In this document: positions 39,480 through 48,318 of the stretch, in pieces
How the letters are laid out: each line of letters opens with the position of its first letter
Numbering within the stretch: position 1 is the first letter of the stretch
Notes under the pieces: model-generated
What the model was told of the DNA's origin: nothing
Database searches by the model: none
Seen by the model: the letters and a program-made list of their open reading frames with translations, nothing else
Origin: Streptomyces luteogriseus
Lineage (GTDB): Bacteria > Actinomycetota > Actinomycetes > Streptomycetales > Streptomycetaceae
Direction: 5' to 3'
Assembly: GCF_014205055.1 (NCBI RefSeq)
Contig: NZ_JACHMS010000001.1
Coordinates: 2,914,001-2,978,000 of the forward strand
Length of the DNA stretch: 64,000 nt
Made by a program: the position numbers and the translations under genes

Positions 39480-40571
39480 ATGCCTCCCGTCTTCGCCCAC
39501 GGCCGCCTCCGCCTCTACCTGCTGAAGCTGCTGGACGAGGCCCCCCGCCACGGCTACGAGGTGATCCGCCTCCTCGAGGAGCGCTTCCAGGGGCTGTACG
39601 CACCATCGGCGGGCACGGTCTACCCGCGCCTGGCCAAGCTGGAGGCCGAGGGCCTGGTCACCCACACCACCGAGGGCGGCCGCAAGGTCTACTCGATCAC
39701 GGACGCGGGCCGCGCCGAGCTGGCCGACCGCAGCGGCGAGCTGGTCGACCTGGAGCTGGAGATCCGGGAGTCGGTCGCGGAACTGGCCGCGGAGATCCAG
39801 GCCGACGTGCGTGGAGCCGCCGGCGACCTGCGCCGCGAGATGCGCGCGGCGGCGACCGAGGCCCGCCAGGACACCGGCGCCAGGACCGACGGCACGACAG
39901 GCGCCCGATACGGCGACTCCTCGCCGTACGGCGACAAGGAGGCCTGGCGCATCGCCAAGGAGGAGATGCGCCGCGCCCGCCAGGAGTGGAAGGAGCAGGC
40001 CCGGCGCGCCAAGGATGAGAGCCGCCGCGCCCGCGAGGACGCCCAGCGCGCCCGCCGCCAGGCGAAGGAGGCCCAGGAACAGGCCCGGGTTCAGGCCCAG
40101 GAGCAGGTGCAGCGCATCACCCGCCGCGTCCAGGAGCAGGTGCAGGACCACTTCGCCCGGGGCGACTGGCCGACGGGCCTGCGCGAGGGCTTGAGCGAAC
40201 TGGTCAAGGAGGTGGGCGAGTTCGGAAAGGACTACGGCAAGGACTTCGGCAAAGACTTCGGCTTCGACTGGACCGGCACCGGCACCGGCACGAGCACCGG
40301 CAAGCCCACCGCGGAGCCGACACCCTCACAGCCACAGCCCCCGGAGGACTTCCCGGCCGCCTACGAACCCGCCTGGGCCCACGAGGACGCCGCGGACTCC
40401 ACCGGCGACCCGGCCCGCGACCTGGACCGCCTGCTCGACCGCTTCCGGGACGACATCCGCGACGCGGCCCGCGACCACGGCGTCACCCCCGACCAGCTGC
40501 GTGACGCCCGCCACCACCTGTCGACGGCGGCGGCCCGGATAGGAGCCCTCCTGCGGACGCAGAAGCAGTAG
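39480..40571 (+). CDS. PadR family regulator with long coiled-coil extension
   Basis: A 363-residue protein. The PadR winged helix occupies residues 1-95: LRLYLLKLLDEAPRHGYEVI, then AGTVYPRLAKLEAEGLVTHT and GGRKVYSITDAG. The ATG is at 39480. Beyond it lies a very charged helix/coiled coil (about 105-235, rich in RRAR, EAQ and KEA words), then repeated KDYGKDFGKDFG, and a C-terminal helical region. This is about twice the length of an ordinary PadR. It is expected to repress its own operon; the role of the extension is unknown. Confidence 0.85.
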   Translation: MPPVFAHGRLRLYLLKLLDEAPRHGYEVIRLLEERFQGLYAPSAGTVYPRLAKLEAEGLVTHTTEGGRKVYSITDAGRAELADRSGELVDLELEIRESVAELAAEIQADVRGAAGDLRREMRAAATEARQDTGARTDGTTGARYGDSSPYGDKEAWRIAKEEMRRARQEWKEQARRAKDESRRAREDAQRARRQAKEAQEQARVQAQEQVQRITRRVQEQVQDHFARGDWPTGLREGLSELVKEVGEFGKDYGKDFGKDFGFDWTGTGTGTSTGKPTAEPTPSQPQPPEDFPAAYEPAWAHEDAADSTGDPARDLDRLLDRFRDDIRDAARDHGVTPDQLRDARHHLSTAAARIGALLRTQKQ

Positions 40572-40610
40572 ACGCCCACCCGGAGCCCTGGCCCTGCCCC
40601 GACCTGCCCT

Positions 40611-41183
40611 TCAGCCGGCCTTGGCCTCGCCACCACTGCCGTACAGCACCCGCACCAGGGACTCGTACGTCACCCCGTGGTCGGCGAGGACCTCGGCCGG
40701 CACGCCGGGGCGCAAGGTCAGGGCCAGCAGGAGGTGCTCGTCCCCGATGTGCCGGTCCCGCTGGGCGAGAGCGACCCTCAGTGAGCGCTCCAAGACCTCC
40801 TTGGCGCCCCGGCCGAAGGTGACCCGCCCCGACCACCGCCCCTTGCCCTTCCGGTCGCCCGCCAGAGCGCCGACCCCGTGCGCCTCCTCCACCCGGGCGA
40901 CGATCTCCCCCACATCGATCCCCAACCCGGCCAGCGCGTCGGTCTCGGCCTGCGTCAGCCCGGCCCGCCGCCGCGCGTCACGCAGCGCCTCCCGCACGGA
41001 CTCCCGCCGCTCATCGAGCCCGAGAGCAGCGAGCGCGAAGGGCCCCCGACCGCCCTCCCGGTCGAGCAGCGCCAGCAGCAGATGTTCCGGCTCCACACAC
41101 TGCCCGCCCTCACCACTCCCCTCCACATGCGTGTAGGCGCCCTTGACCACGTCCCTGGCGTCTTTCGTGAACCGCTCGAACAT
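40611..41183 (-). CDS. Clp N-terminal domain protein
   Basis: A 190-residue protein with two Clp_N repeats: MFERFTKDARDVVKGAYTHV, ECVEPEHLLLALLDREGG-like EPEHLLLALL near residue 32, and IGDEHLLLALTLRPGVPAEV in the second half. Clp-N domains bind adaptor or substrate proteins; there is no AAA+ module, so it cannot itself unfold proteins. It may act as an adaptor or antirepressor. The ATG shares one base with the stop of the upstream HTH gene (TGATG), so the two are co-translated. Confidence 0.86.
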   Translation of the reverse strand: MFERFTKDARDVVKGAYTHVEGSGEGGQCVEPEHLLLALLDREGGRGPFALAALGLDERRESVREALRDARRRAGLTQAETDALAGLGIDVGEIVARVEEAHGVGALAGDRKGKGRWSGRVTFGRGAKEVLERSLRVALAQRDRHIGDEHLLLALTLRPGVPAEVLADHGVTYESLVRVLYGSGGEAKAG

Positions 41184-41392
41184 CAATGCCTCCCGTACTT
41201 CTTGTGCACGGCCTGCCTGCTCACACCGAGTTCGGTGGCGATCTCCTGCCACGACCAGCCCTGGTTGCGCGCATTGCGCACCTGGACGGCTTCCAGCTGC
41301 TCCAGCAGCCGACGCAGCGCGGCGACGGCCCGCAGGCCGACCCGTGGATCACGGTCACCCGCACGCTCGGCCAGATCGGTCGCTTCGGTCAT
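41183..41392 (-). CDS. Small HTH DNA-binding protein
   Basis: A 69-residue protein whose C-terminal half is a helix-turn-helix: RNQGWSWQEIATELGVSRQA, then VHKKYGRH. The N-terminal half is a short helix for dimerisation. It is translationally coupled to the Clp-N gene. Two inverted repeats overlap its own promoter, suggesting autoregulation. The start codon appears to coincide with the transcript start, so the message is probably leaderless. Confidence 0.85.
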   Translation of the reverse strand: MTEATDLAERAGDRDPRVGLRAVAALRRLLEQLEAVQVRNARNQGWSWQEIATELGVSRQAVHKKYGRH

Positions 41393-41395
41393 GAA

Positions 41396-41438
41396 GTCAA
41401 CCTACGTTGACAAATGACATCCGTCAACCATAGTTGAC
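41396..41438 (-). promoter_or_regulatory. Leaderless promoter with two GTCAAC-N4-GTTGAC operators
   Basis: On the minus strand, TTGACG (41427-41422) and TAGGTT (41404-41399) are 17 bp apart, and the ATG begins six bases after the -10. The palindromes GTCAACCTACGTTGAC (41396-41411) and GTCAACCATAGTTGAC (41423-41438) have perfect 6-bp arms, lie 27 bp apart (centre to centre) and cover the -10 and -35. Confidence 0.8.
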
Positions 41439-41492
41439 AAACGAAAACGGCCGACCCATCCCGGACCGACCGTCAACGCACCTCGAGCAAGC

Positions 41493-42458
41493 TCAGGGAT
41501 TCGTCAGCACGACCTTCCCGAACTGCTCACCGGAGGCCAGCCGCTCGAAGCCCTCGCGTGCCCGGTCCATCGGCATGACCTCGTCGATGACGGGCCGCAC
41601 CCCGGTGGCGGCACAGAACGAAAGCAGGTCCTCCAGCTCGTCCTTGGTGCCCATCGTGGATCCGACGACCTTGAGCTCGAGGAAGAAGATCCGGGTCAGC
41701 TCCGCGTGCGAGGGCCGGTCGCCGCTGGTGGCACCGGAGATGACCAGCGTGCCGCCGGGCTTCAGCGACTTCACGGAATGCGACCAGGTGGCGGCCCCGA
41801 CAGTCTCGATCACGGCGTCGACCCGCTGAGGCAACCGCGCCCCGGACTCCAGCGCCTCCACGGCCCCCAGCTCCAGGGCCCGCTTCCGCTTGGCCTCGTC
41901 CCGGCTGGTGGCGAAGACCCGGAGCCCCGCGGCCTTCCCGAGCACGATCGCCGCCGTGGCGACACCACCACCGGCGCCCTGCACCAGCACGGAGTCCCCG
42001 GGCCGCACCCCCGCGTTGGTGAACAGCATCCGGTACGCGGTCAGCCACGCCGTCGGCAGACAGGCGGCCTCCGCGAAGGAAAGCTCCTTGGGCTTGGGCA
42101 GGATGTTCCAGGTCGGCACGGCGACCTGCTCGGCGAAGGTGCCCTGGTAGCGCTCGGTCAGGATGGAACGGGGTTCCTTCGGGCCGACCCCGTGTCCGCT
42201 CTGTCCGATCACGGAGTGCAGGACGACTTCATTGCCGTCCTCGTCGACGCCGGCGGCGTCACAGCCGAGGATCATCGGCAGCTTGTCCTCTGCGAGGCCC
42301 ACGCCACGCAGGGACCAGAGGTCGTGGTGGTTGAGGGAGGCGGCCTTGACCGTGACGGTGCTCCAGCCGGGACGGGCCTCGGGAGCAGGACGCTCTCCCA
42401 ACTCCAGGCCGGACAGCGGCTGGTCGCGGTCGATTCGGGCGGCGTAGACAGCGAACAT
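41493..42458 (-). CDS. Zinc-independent MDR/quinone oxidoreductase-type dehydrogenase
   Basis: A 321-residue medium-chain dehydrogenase/reductase. The N-terminal catalytic fold has VTVKAASLNHHDLWSLRGVG and ILGCDAAGVDEDG; the NAD(P) domain has VLVQGAGGGVATAAIVLGKA. The Cys/His set of zinc enzymes is not kept, so it is likely a quinone-oxidoreductase or enoyl-reductase-like member. The ATG at 42458 (MFAVYAARIDRD) is preferred over longer frames. It is not in an operon; the substrate is unknown. Confidence 0.87.
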   Translation of the reverse strand: MFAVYAARIDRDQPLSGLELGERPAPEARPGWSTVTVKAASLNHHDLWSLRGVGLAEDKLPMILGCDAAGVDEDGNEVVLHSVIGQSGHGVGPKEPRSILTERYQGTFAEQVAVPTWNILPKPKELSFAEAACLPTAWLTAYRMLFTNAGVRPGDSVLVQGAGGGVATAAIVLGKAAGLRVFATSRDEAKRKRALELGAVEALESGARLPQRVDAVIETVGAATWSHSVKSLKPGGTLVISGATSGDRPSHAELTRIFFLELKVVGSTMGTKDELEDLLSFCAATGVRPVIDEVMPMDRAREGFERLASGEQFGKVVLTNP

Positions 42459-42589
42459 GACCTTGACGATAGGTTCCCCGAGGGACCGAAGGAACCATCC
42501 GCCCCTGTGAGACACGCCCTCTTGCCAGGTGGGCACCGGTGTTGCTGGGGCCGCCGCCTACGACGCGAAGCCGGACGCGCCCGCCCCCG

Positions 42590-42760
42590 CGTACGGCGAG
42601 AAGGGGCCGTGTCGGGGGGTGTCCGCCCGCAGCGGTTGGCGCGTCAACGCCAGTCAGTCGGTATGGGGGTCCATCGCGCCGTTCCGAGGACGGACACCCC
42701 CCGGCGCGGCCCCGACCCCCACCCCACGGTCAGGCGAGACGGACGCGCACCCCACAGCCC
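42590..42760 (+). repeat. Dispersed inverted-repeat element, copy B
   Basis: Same orientation as copy A at 15625-15790. Left arm 42605-42628 and right arm 42688-42711; shared internal words AGCGGTTGGCGCGTCAACG and CCATCGCGCCGTTCCGAGGA. The two copies differ mainly between GTCAACG and the CCATCGCG word and in the 3' flank, where the similarity fades near 42760. Confidence 0.88.
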
Positions 42761-42808
42761 GCCGCAGGCAGACGCGCCACCCGAACAGCCCCACCCAAAC
42801 GCAAAGAT

Positions 42809-42838
42809 GTGGCCCCGCCCGATCCCGGACGGGGCCAC
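42809..42838 (-). terminator. Terminator of the malic enzyme gene
   Basis: TGGCCCCG (42810-42817) pairs with CGGGGCCA (42830-42837) across a 12-base loop, 24 bp past the malic-enzyme stop; outer bases GATG and CATC extend the pairing. Confidence 0.75.
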
Positions 42839-42861
42839 CTCACATCAACGTCAGGTCGGCC

Positions 42862-44094
42862 TCAGCGCCGCGCCACACCCTCGGCCCGAGCGGCCGCCGC
42901 CACCGCGGCCGTGACCGCCGGCGCGACCCGCTCGTCGAACGGCGACGGAATGACGTAGTCGGCGGCGAGATCGTCCCCGACCACAGCGGCCAGCGCCTCC
43001 GCGGCGGCCAGCTTCATCCCCTCGGTGATCCGGGAGGCCCGCACCTGCAACGCCCCCGCGAAGATCCCCGGGAACGCCAGCACGTTGTTGATCTGGTTCG
43101 GGAAGTCAGACCGCCCGGTCGCGACGACAGCCGCGTACTTGTGCGCGACCTCGGGATGCACCTCGGGGTTCGGGTTCGCCATGGCGAAGACGAACGCGCC
43201 CTTGGCCATCGTCGCCACCGCGGACTCCGCGACCGTGCCACCCGAGACGCCGATGAACACATCGGCCCCGTCCAGCGCCGCTTCCAGCGACCCGGTGATC
43301 CCGGCCTTGTTCGTGAACCCGGCCAGCTCCTCCTTCACCGGCGTGAGGTCGTCCCGGTCCGCCGACACGACACCCTTGCGGTCGGCCACCGCGACATCCC
43401 CGATCCCGGCCTCGACCAGCATCTTGGCGATGGCGACACCCGCCGCACCGGCGCCGGAGATGACGGCCCGCAGCTCCCCCAGCGCCCGCCCGCTCAGCCG
43501 CGCGGCGTTCCGCAGGGCGGCCAGCGTCACCACGGCCGTGCCGTGCTGGTCGTCGTGGAAGACCGGGATGTCCAGCCGCTCCTGGAGCTTCCGCTCGACC
43601 TCGAAGCACCGGGGTGCCGAGATGTCCTCCAGGTTGACGCCGCCGAACGAGGGCGCGAGCCGCACCACGGTCTCGACGATCTCGTCGACGTCCGTGCAGT
43701 TCAGGGCGATCGGAACCGCGTCCACGCCACCGAACTGCTTGAACAGAATCGCCTTGCCCTCCATCACCGGGAGGGAGGCCTCGGGCCCGATGTCACCGAG
43801 CCCCAGCACGGCCGTACCGTCCGTCACGACGGCCACGACCGACGACTTCCACGTGTAGTCGTGCACGAGCTCCGGCTGCTCCGCGATCGCGCTGCACACC
43901 TTCGCGACGCCGGGCGTGTACGCCAGGGACAGGTCGTCCTTGTCACGGACCGGCACGGTGGCCTGCACAGCCATCTTGCCGCCGCGGTGCAACGCGAATG
44001 CCGGGTCGAAGGAGTCGAGGGGCTCCGCACTGCCCTCGTGCTCCGTATCTCCGGTCTTGCTCTCGCTGCGAGGATTGACGATCTCCGCTGCCAC
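42862..44094 (-). CDS. NAD(P)-dependent malic enzyme
   Basis: A 410-residue malic enzyme, converting malate to pyruvate and CO2 with NAD(P)H formation. The substrate region has LSLAYTPGVAKVCSAIAEQP, GKAILFKQFGGVDAVPIALN and FHDDQHGTAVVTLAALRNAA. The cofactor domain has AVISGAGAAGVAIAKMLVEA, with the conserved FAMANPNPEV and GRSDFPNQINNVLAFPGIF later. It lacks the C-terminal phosphotransacetylase domain of long MaeB enzymes. The GTG at 44094 has AAGGGG upstream. It supplies pyruvate or NADPH and is convergent with nothing; a terminator follows. Confidence 0.94.
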   Translation of the reverse strand: MAAEIVNPRSESKTGDTEHEGSAEPLDSFDPAFALHRGGKMAVQATVPVRDKDDLSLAYTPGVAKVCSAIAEQPELVHDYTWKSSVVAVVTDGTAVLGLGDIGPEASLPVMEGKAILFKQFGGVDAVPIALNCTDVDEIVETVVRLAPSFGGVNLEDISAPRCFEVERKLQERLDIPVFHDDQHGTAVVTLAALRNAARLSGRALGELRAVISGAGAAGVAIAKMLVEAGIGDVAVADRKGVVSADRDDLTPVKEELAGFTNKAGITGSLEAALDGADVFIGVSGGTVAESAVATMAKGAFVFAMANPNPEVHPEVAHKYAAVVATGRSDFPNQINNVLAFPGIFAGALQVRASRITEGMKLAAAEALAAVVGDDLAADYVIPSPFDERVAPAVTAAVAAAARAEGVARR

Positions 44095-44719
44095 TTCGTT
44101 TTACCCCTTAAATCTTCATTGTTTTGAGGGTGGCCACTCCTGGTGAGGGGTGGGCGGGCACCGCGTAGGCCCATGTCGTGCTTGTACGTGTATACGTACG
44201 GGCGCGTACGCGACGGGCGCGCCGCACACGCGCCCTGAGCCCCGGATGAGGGGTGTAAGGACCCTTCTTACCGGACGGACGGCATCGGGGACGAGTCCAT
44301 AACGCGAAGGTCACATGACAGCGCCCTGACTCTTCGTCCAAAATCGGGACAAGACCTGGACAAACCAGCTACAACCACTCAACTTTTAGCAAAAGCCGCG
44401 GTCCCCGTATCGAAATCCCGGGATATACCGAAGATCTTTCGGCCGGAAGGGTTGATTCCCATAGAAGGTCCGGCCGTGATGTACCGGAGTGGTGCGGTTC
44501 GGGGGTCGCCCGTTATCCGATTTTGACATGGCTGGCCCCCAGAATCGCGCAGTCCGAATGGCAAGATGCCGTAATCACACGAGGTCGCGACACTCGAAGA
44601 GGTGTGCTCTCGTCGACCCACGGCACTGCCGAGCCCTTCGGCGTGCCACGGCCGTACCGAACCCATCGGTGGCGGCCCGCCCCATCGGCAACTCCACCCA
44701 TCCGCCGGAGGAACCCACC
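44095..44719. other. Long divergent intergenic region between malic enzyme and ABC importer
   Basis: A 625-bp region without a gene I can support. The left part has repeated CGTAC words (GTGTATACGTACGGGCGCGT at about 44188). A short palindrome CCGAAGATCTTTCGG lies at 44428-44442. TTGACA at 44523-44528 is a consensus -35 on the plus strand, but I see no -10 at normal spacing. It must contain the promoters of both flanking units, and its length leaves room for a regulatory leader. Confidence 0.6.
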
Positions 44720-45670
44720 ATGACCGCAAGCTCCACCCGTCGTACGACCGCCGCGCACTCCCGGCTAGCAGCGGTCGGTGCGATCGCGGTCGCAGGCGCG
44801 CTGATGCTCACCGGATGCGGTGACCAGACCAAGGACACCGGCTCGAGCGACACCGCGGCCTCCGCCCCGCTCGCCGACAAGCTGCCGCAGGCCATCCGTG
44901 ACAAGGGCGTCATCAAGGTCGGCTCCGACATCGCCTACGCCCCGGTCGAGTTCAAGGACAGCTCCGGCAAGGTCGTCGGCATCGACCCGGATCTCGCCGC
45001 CGCCATGGGCAAGCAGCTCGGGGTCGACTTCCAGTTCGAGAACGGCACCTTCGACACGCTGATCACGGGTCTGCGCTCCAAGCGGTACGACATCGCCATG
45101 TCCGCGATGACCGACACCAAGGACCGCCAGGAGGGCATCGACTCCGACACCGGCAAGAAGGTCGGCGAGGGTGTCGACTTCGTGGACTACTTCACCGCCG
45201 GTGTCTCGATCTACACCAAGAAGGGCGACGACCAGGGCATCAAGAGCTGGTCCGACCTGTGCGGCAAGAAGATCGTGCTGCAGCGCGGCACGGTCTCCGA
45301 GGACCTCGCCAAGGCCGAGTCGAAGAAGTGCCCGGCGGGCAAGAAGATCGCCATCGAGGCCTTCGACAACGACCAGCAGGCCCAGACCCGTCTGCGCGCG
45401 GGCGGTGCCGACGCCGGTTCGTCCGACTTCCCGGTCGCCGCGTACGCAGTGAAGACCTCGGGTGGCGGCAAGGACTTCCAGCTGGTCGGCGAGCAGGTCG
45501 AGGCCGCCCCGTACGGCATCGCGGTCGCCAAGAACCAGACGCAGCTGCGGGACGCCCTCAAGGCCGCTCTCGACGCCGTCGTCAAGAACGGCGAGTACGA
45601 GAAGATCATGAAGAAGTGGGGCGTCACGGACGGCTCGATCGACGCGGCCACCATCAACGGCGGCAAGTGA
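44720..45670 (+). CDS. Amino-acid ABC transporter substrate-binding lipoprotein
   Basis: A 316-residue SBP of the polar amino-acid family. Signal peptide and lipobox VAGALMLTGCGD (Cys near 33) anchor it to the membrane. The SBP_bac_3 fold is evident: IKVGSDIAYAPVEFKDSSGK, then VVGIDPDLAAAMGKQLGVDF and ENGTFDTLITGLRSKRYDIA. The ATG at 44720 has GGAGGAA upstream. With the next two genes it forms a complete importer with one permease gene; the substrate is probably glutamate/aspartate or a related amino acid, but cannot be fixed from sequence. Confidence 0.92.
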   Translation: MTASSTRRTTAAHSRLAAVGAIAVAGALMLTGCGDQTKDTGSSDTAASAPLADKLPQAIRDKGVIKVGSDIAYAPVEFKDSSGKVVGIDPDLAAAMGKQLGVDFQFENGTFDTLITGLRSKRYDIAMSAMTDTKDRQEGIDSDTGKKVGEGVDFVDYFTAGVSIYTKKGDDQGIKSWSDLCGKKIVLQRGTVSEDLAKAESKKCPAGKKIAIEAFDNDQQAQTRLRAGGADAGSSDFPVAAYAVKTSGGGKDFQLVGEQVEAAPYGIAVAKNQTQLRDALKAALDAVVKNGEYEKIMKKWGVTDGSIDAATINGGK

Positions 45671-45702
45671 CCGCAGCGCAGCGGCACTGAAAGGCAACAC
45701 CC

Positions 45703-46644
45703 GTGACTGTTGACATCGACAAGACGCCGGCCGACACCCCCCCGGCCGGACCGGAGGCCATCAAGGCCATCCCGGTCCGGCACTACGGGCGGTACGTCTC
45801 CGCCGTCGTCGCCATCGCCCTGCTGGTCGGGGTCGTGTACGCGTTCGCCCAGGGCAAGATCAACTGGGGCGCGATCCCGGACTACTTCTTCGACGACCGC
45901 ATCCTGGACGGCGTCGGCAAAACGCTCCTGCTGACCGTGCTGTCCATGGTGATCGGCATCGTCGGCGGCGTCATGCTCGCCGTGATGCGCCTGTCGAAGA
46001 ACCCGGTGACCTCGTCGATCGCGTGGTTCTACATCTGGTTCTTCCGCGGCACCCCGGTCCTGGTGCAGCTGATCGTCTGGTTCAACCTGGGCCTGGTCTT
46101 CGAGTACATCAACCTCGGGCCGTTCTACAAGGACGAGTGGTCGGACTTCATGACCCCGTTCCTGACGGCGCTGCTGGGCCTCGGCCTGAACGAGGCCGCG
46201 TACATGGCGGAGATCTGCCGGGCCGGTCTGCTCTCGGTCGACGAGGGCCAGACCGAGGCGTCGCACGCGCTGGGCATGAGCCACGCCAAGACGCTGCGCC
46301 GGATCGTCATCCCGCAGGCGATGCGCGTGATCGTGCCGCCGACGGGCAACGAGGTCATCAACATGCTGAAGACGACCTCGCTGGTCTCGGTCGTCCAGTA
46401 TCCCGAGCTGCTGCGCGCCGCTCAGGACATCGGCCAGACCTCCGGCGCCCCCGCCGAGATGCTGTTCCTGGCGGCGGCCTGGTACCTGCTCATGACGTCG
46501 ATCTTCAGCATCGGCCAGTACTACCTGGAGCGGTACTACGCGCGTGGTTCGAGCCGGTCGCTGCCGGCCACGCCGTTCCAGAAGATCAAGGCGAACGTGC
46601 TGTCCCTGTCCAACCGCTCGGCGTCGACGGGAGGCACCGCATGA
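45703..46644 (+). CDS. Amino-acid ABC transporter permease
   Basis: A 313-residue permease starting at a GTG at 45703. Helices include [20 protein letters not shown] and [19 protein letters not shown]. The HisM-type [20 protein letters not shown] and the EAA loop ([20 protein letters not shown], then [20 protein letters not shown]) contact the ATPase. It likely works as a homodimer because no second permease is present. It overlaps the ATPase gene by four bases. Confidence 0.94.
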   Translation: MTVDIDKTPADTPPAGPEAIKAIPVRHYGRYVSAVVAIALLVGVVYAFAQGKINWGAIPDYFFDDRILDGVGKTLLLTVLSMVIGIVGGVMLAVMRLSKNPVTSSIAWFYIWFFRGTPVLVQLIVWFNLGLVFEYINLGPFYKDEWSDFMTPFLTALLGLGLNEAAYMAEICRAGLLSVDEGQTEASHALGMSHAKTLRRIVIPQAMRVIVPPTGNEVINMLKTTSLVSVVQYPELLRAAQDIGQTSGAPAEMLFLAAAWYLLMTSIFSIGQYYLERYYARGSSRSLPATPFQKIKANVLSLSNRSASTGGTA

Positions 46645-47402
46645 CCGCCATGGTCAAGGCCGAGGGCGTCCACAAGTCCTTCGGCCCCGTAGAAGTCCTC
46701 AAGGGCATCGACCTGGAGGTGAAGTCCGGCGAGGTGTTCTGCCTCATCGGTCCCTCCGGCTCCGGCAAGTCCACCTTCCTCCGGTGCATCAACCACCTGG
46801 AGAAGATCAACGCCGGCCGCCTGTACGTCGACGGCGATCTGGTCGGCTACCGGCAGAAGGGCGACAAGCTCTACGAGCTGAAGGACAGCGAGGTCGCGGT
46901 CAAGCGCCGGGACATCGGCATGGTCTTCCAGCGCTTCAACCTGTTCCCGCACATGACGTCCGTGGAGAACGTCATGGAGGCGCCGGTCCAGGTCAAGGGC
47001 GTGAGCAGGGGCAAGGCCCGCGAGCGCGCCCTGGAACTGCTGGACCGGGTGGGCCTGGCCGACAAGGCGGGCAGCTACCCCTCCCAGCTCTCCGGCGGTC
47101 AGCAGCAGCGCGTCGCCATCGCCCGGGCCCTCGCCATGGACCCGAAGCTGATGCTGTTCGACGAGCCGACCTCGGCGCTGGACCCGGAGCTGGTGGGTGA
47201 CGTCCTGGACGTCATGCGCGACCTGGCCGAGTCCGGCATGACGATGATCGTCGTCACCCACGAGATGGGCTTCGCCCGCGAGGTGGGCGACAGCCTGGTC
47301 TTTATGGACGGCGGTGTGGTGGTCGAATCCGGCCACCCGCGCGAGGTGCTGACGAACCCGCAGCACGAGCGGACGAAGTCGTTCCTGTCCAAGGTGCTCT
47401 GA
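46641..47402 (+). CDS. Amino-acid ABC transporter ATP-binding protein
   Basis: A 253-residue GlnQ-type ATPase. Walker A is GPSGSGKST (about residue 38), the Q loop [15 protein letters not shown], signature [15 protein letters not shown], Walker [15 protein letters not shown], and the switch histidine [12 protein letters not shown]. The start ATG overlaps the permease stop. It energises import by the upstream permease and binding protein. A strong terminator follows. Confidence 0.95.
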   Translation: MTAMVKAEGVHKSFGPVEVLKGIDLEVKSGEVFCLIGPSGSGKSTFLRCINHLEKINAGRLYVDGDLVGYRQKGDKLYELKDSEVAVKRRDIGMVFQRFNLFPHMTSVENVMEAPVQVKGVSRGKARERALELLDRVGLADKAGSYPSQLSGGQQQRVAIARALAMDPKLMLFDEPTSALDPELVGDVLDVMRDLAESGMTMIVVTHEMGFAREVGDSLVFMDGGVVVESGHPREVLTNPQHERTKSFLSKVL

Positions 47403-47416
47403 CGGCGGACACGGCG

Positions 47417-47449
47417 AGGGGGCGGTACGGGATCTCCGTACCGCCCCCT
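47417..47449 (+). terminator. Bidirectional terminator
   Basis: AGGGGGCGGTACGG (47417-47430) pairs with CCGTACCGCCCCCT around GATCT, a 14-bp stem between the ABC operon and the convergent methyltransferase gene. Confidence 0.88.
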
Positions 47450-47458
47450 TCGCGCGCG

Positions 47459-48229
47459 CTACTTCACGGCCAGCAGCAGGGTGTCCGAGGGCGAGCACCA
47501 CACGGGCCTGGCCTCGCCGAACCCCTTCTCACGCAGCACGCGCGCGTGCCACCGGGCCGAGGGCGTGTCGCCCTCCGCGTGCTCGCCGTAGATCTCGTGG
47601 CGCCGGGCCGTGGGCTCGGCGAGAACGGGGTCCTTCGCCGCGAGCCGCCACCACTCGGCCCAGTCGAGGATGCCGTCCCGCTTGGCCTGATCCATGCGGG
47701 CGTGCCGCTGCGCCCGCTCCGCCGCGTTGATCCGGGGCGTCGTCTCGTCGATCATGTGGTCCGCGTTCATGAAGACACCGCCGGCGCGGACGAGTCCCGC
47801 GACCAGGCCGTAGAGGTCCGCGAGGGGTTCCCGGTGCAGCCAGTGCAGGGCCGTCGCGGTCAGGACGGCGTCGTACGAGTCGTACGGCAGCTTCGCCGGC
47901 CAGTCCGGGTCCTTGAGGTCTGCGGTGACGAGACGGACCCGGTCGTCGCCCGCGAAGGTGCCCTCGGCGATGGCGAGGAGCGCCGGGTCGAGGTCGACGC
48001 CGGTGCTGGTGGCCCCCGGGAAGCGGTCGAGCAGCCGGGCGGTGATGCTGCCCGTGCCGCAGGCGAGGTCGAGGACGCGAGGAGCGGTGCCCACAAGGGC
48101 CTCGACCATGTCGAGCATGATCCGGAACCGCTCCTCGCGGTCGGGCAGGTACCACTCCTGCTGCCGGTCCCAGCTCTCCTGCCAGGCGTGCCAGTCGGCG
48201 GTGACCGCGGTGATGCCGGCGTCCGTCAT
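47459..48229 (-). CDS. Class I SAM-dependent methyltransferase
   Basis: A 256-residue methyltransferase. The SAM site is VLDLACGTGSITARLLDRFP (about residue 51), followed by GVDLDPALLAIAEG and VRLVTADLKDPDWP, then YDAVLTATALHWLHREPLAD. This matches the Methyltransf_25/UbiE-like group acting on small molecules. The substrate is unknown. The ATG at 48229 has GGAGGGG upstream. It is divergent from the CGNR gene. Confidence 0.9.
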   Translation of the reverse strand: MTDAGITAVTADWHAWQESWDRQQEWYLPDREERFRIMLDMVEALVGTAPRVLDLACGTGSITARLLDRFPGATSTGVDLDPALLAIAEGTFAGDDRVRLVTADLKDPDWPAKLPYDSYDAVLTATALHWLHREPLADLYGLVAGLVRAGGVFMNADHMIDETTPRINAAERAQRHARMDQAKRDGILDWAEWWRLAAKDPVLAEPTARRHEIYGEHAEGDTPSARWHARVLREKGFGEARPVWCSPSDTLLLAVK

Positions 48230-48318
48230 CGAGCCCCTCCCTCGTAATACCCTGGAAGCACCATCAGCTGTTACACGTGCGCACCCTCGACGATAAAGCC
48301 CCACCGTAAGGACTACAA

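Larger units (their letters stand above)
42459..42861. other. Intergenic region holding dispersed repeat copy B
   Basis: A 403-bp gap between the divergently ending oxidoreductase start and the malic-enzyme stop. Its middle is the second copy of the inverted-repeat element, its right part the malic-enzyme terminator. No gene is supported. Confidence 0.8.

Noticed and set aside
44428..44442. Palindrome CCGAAGATCTTTCGG as a specific operator
   Set aside because: Short arms and no adjacent promoter elements; noted only in the intergenic entry.
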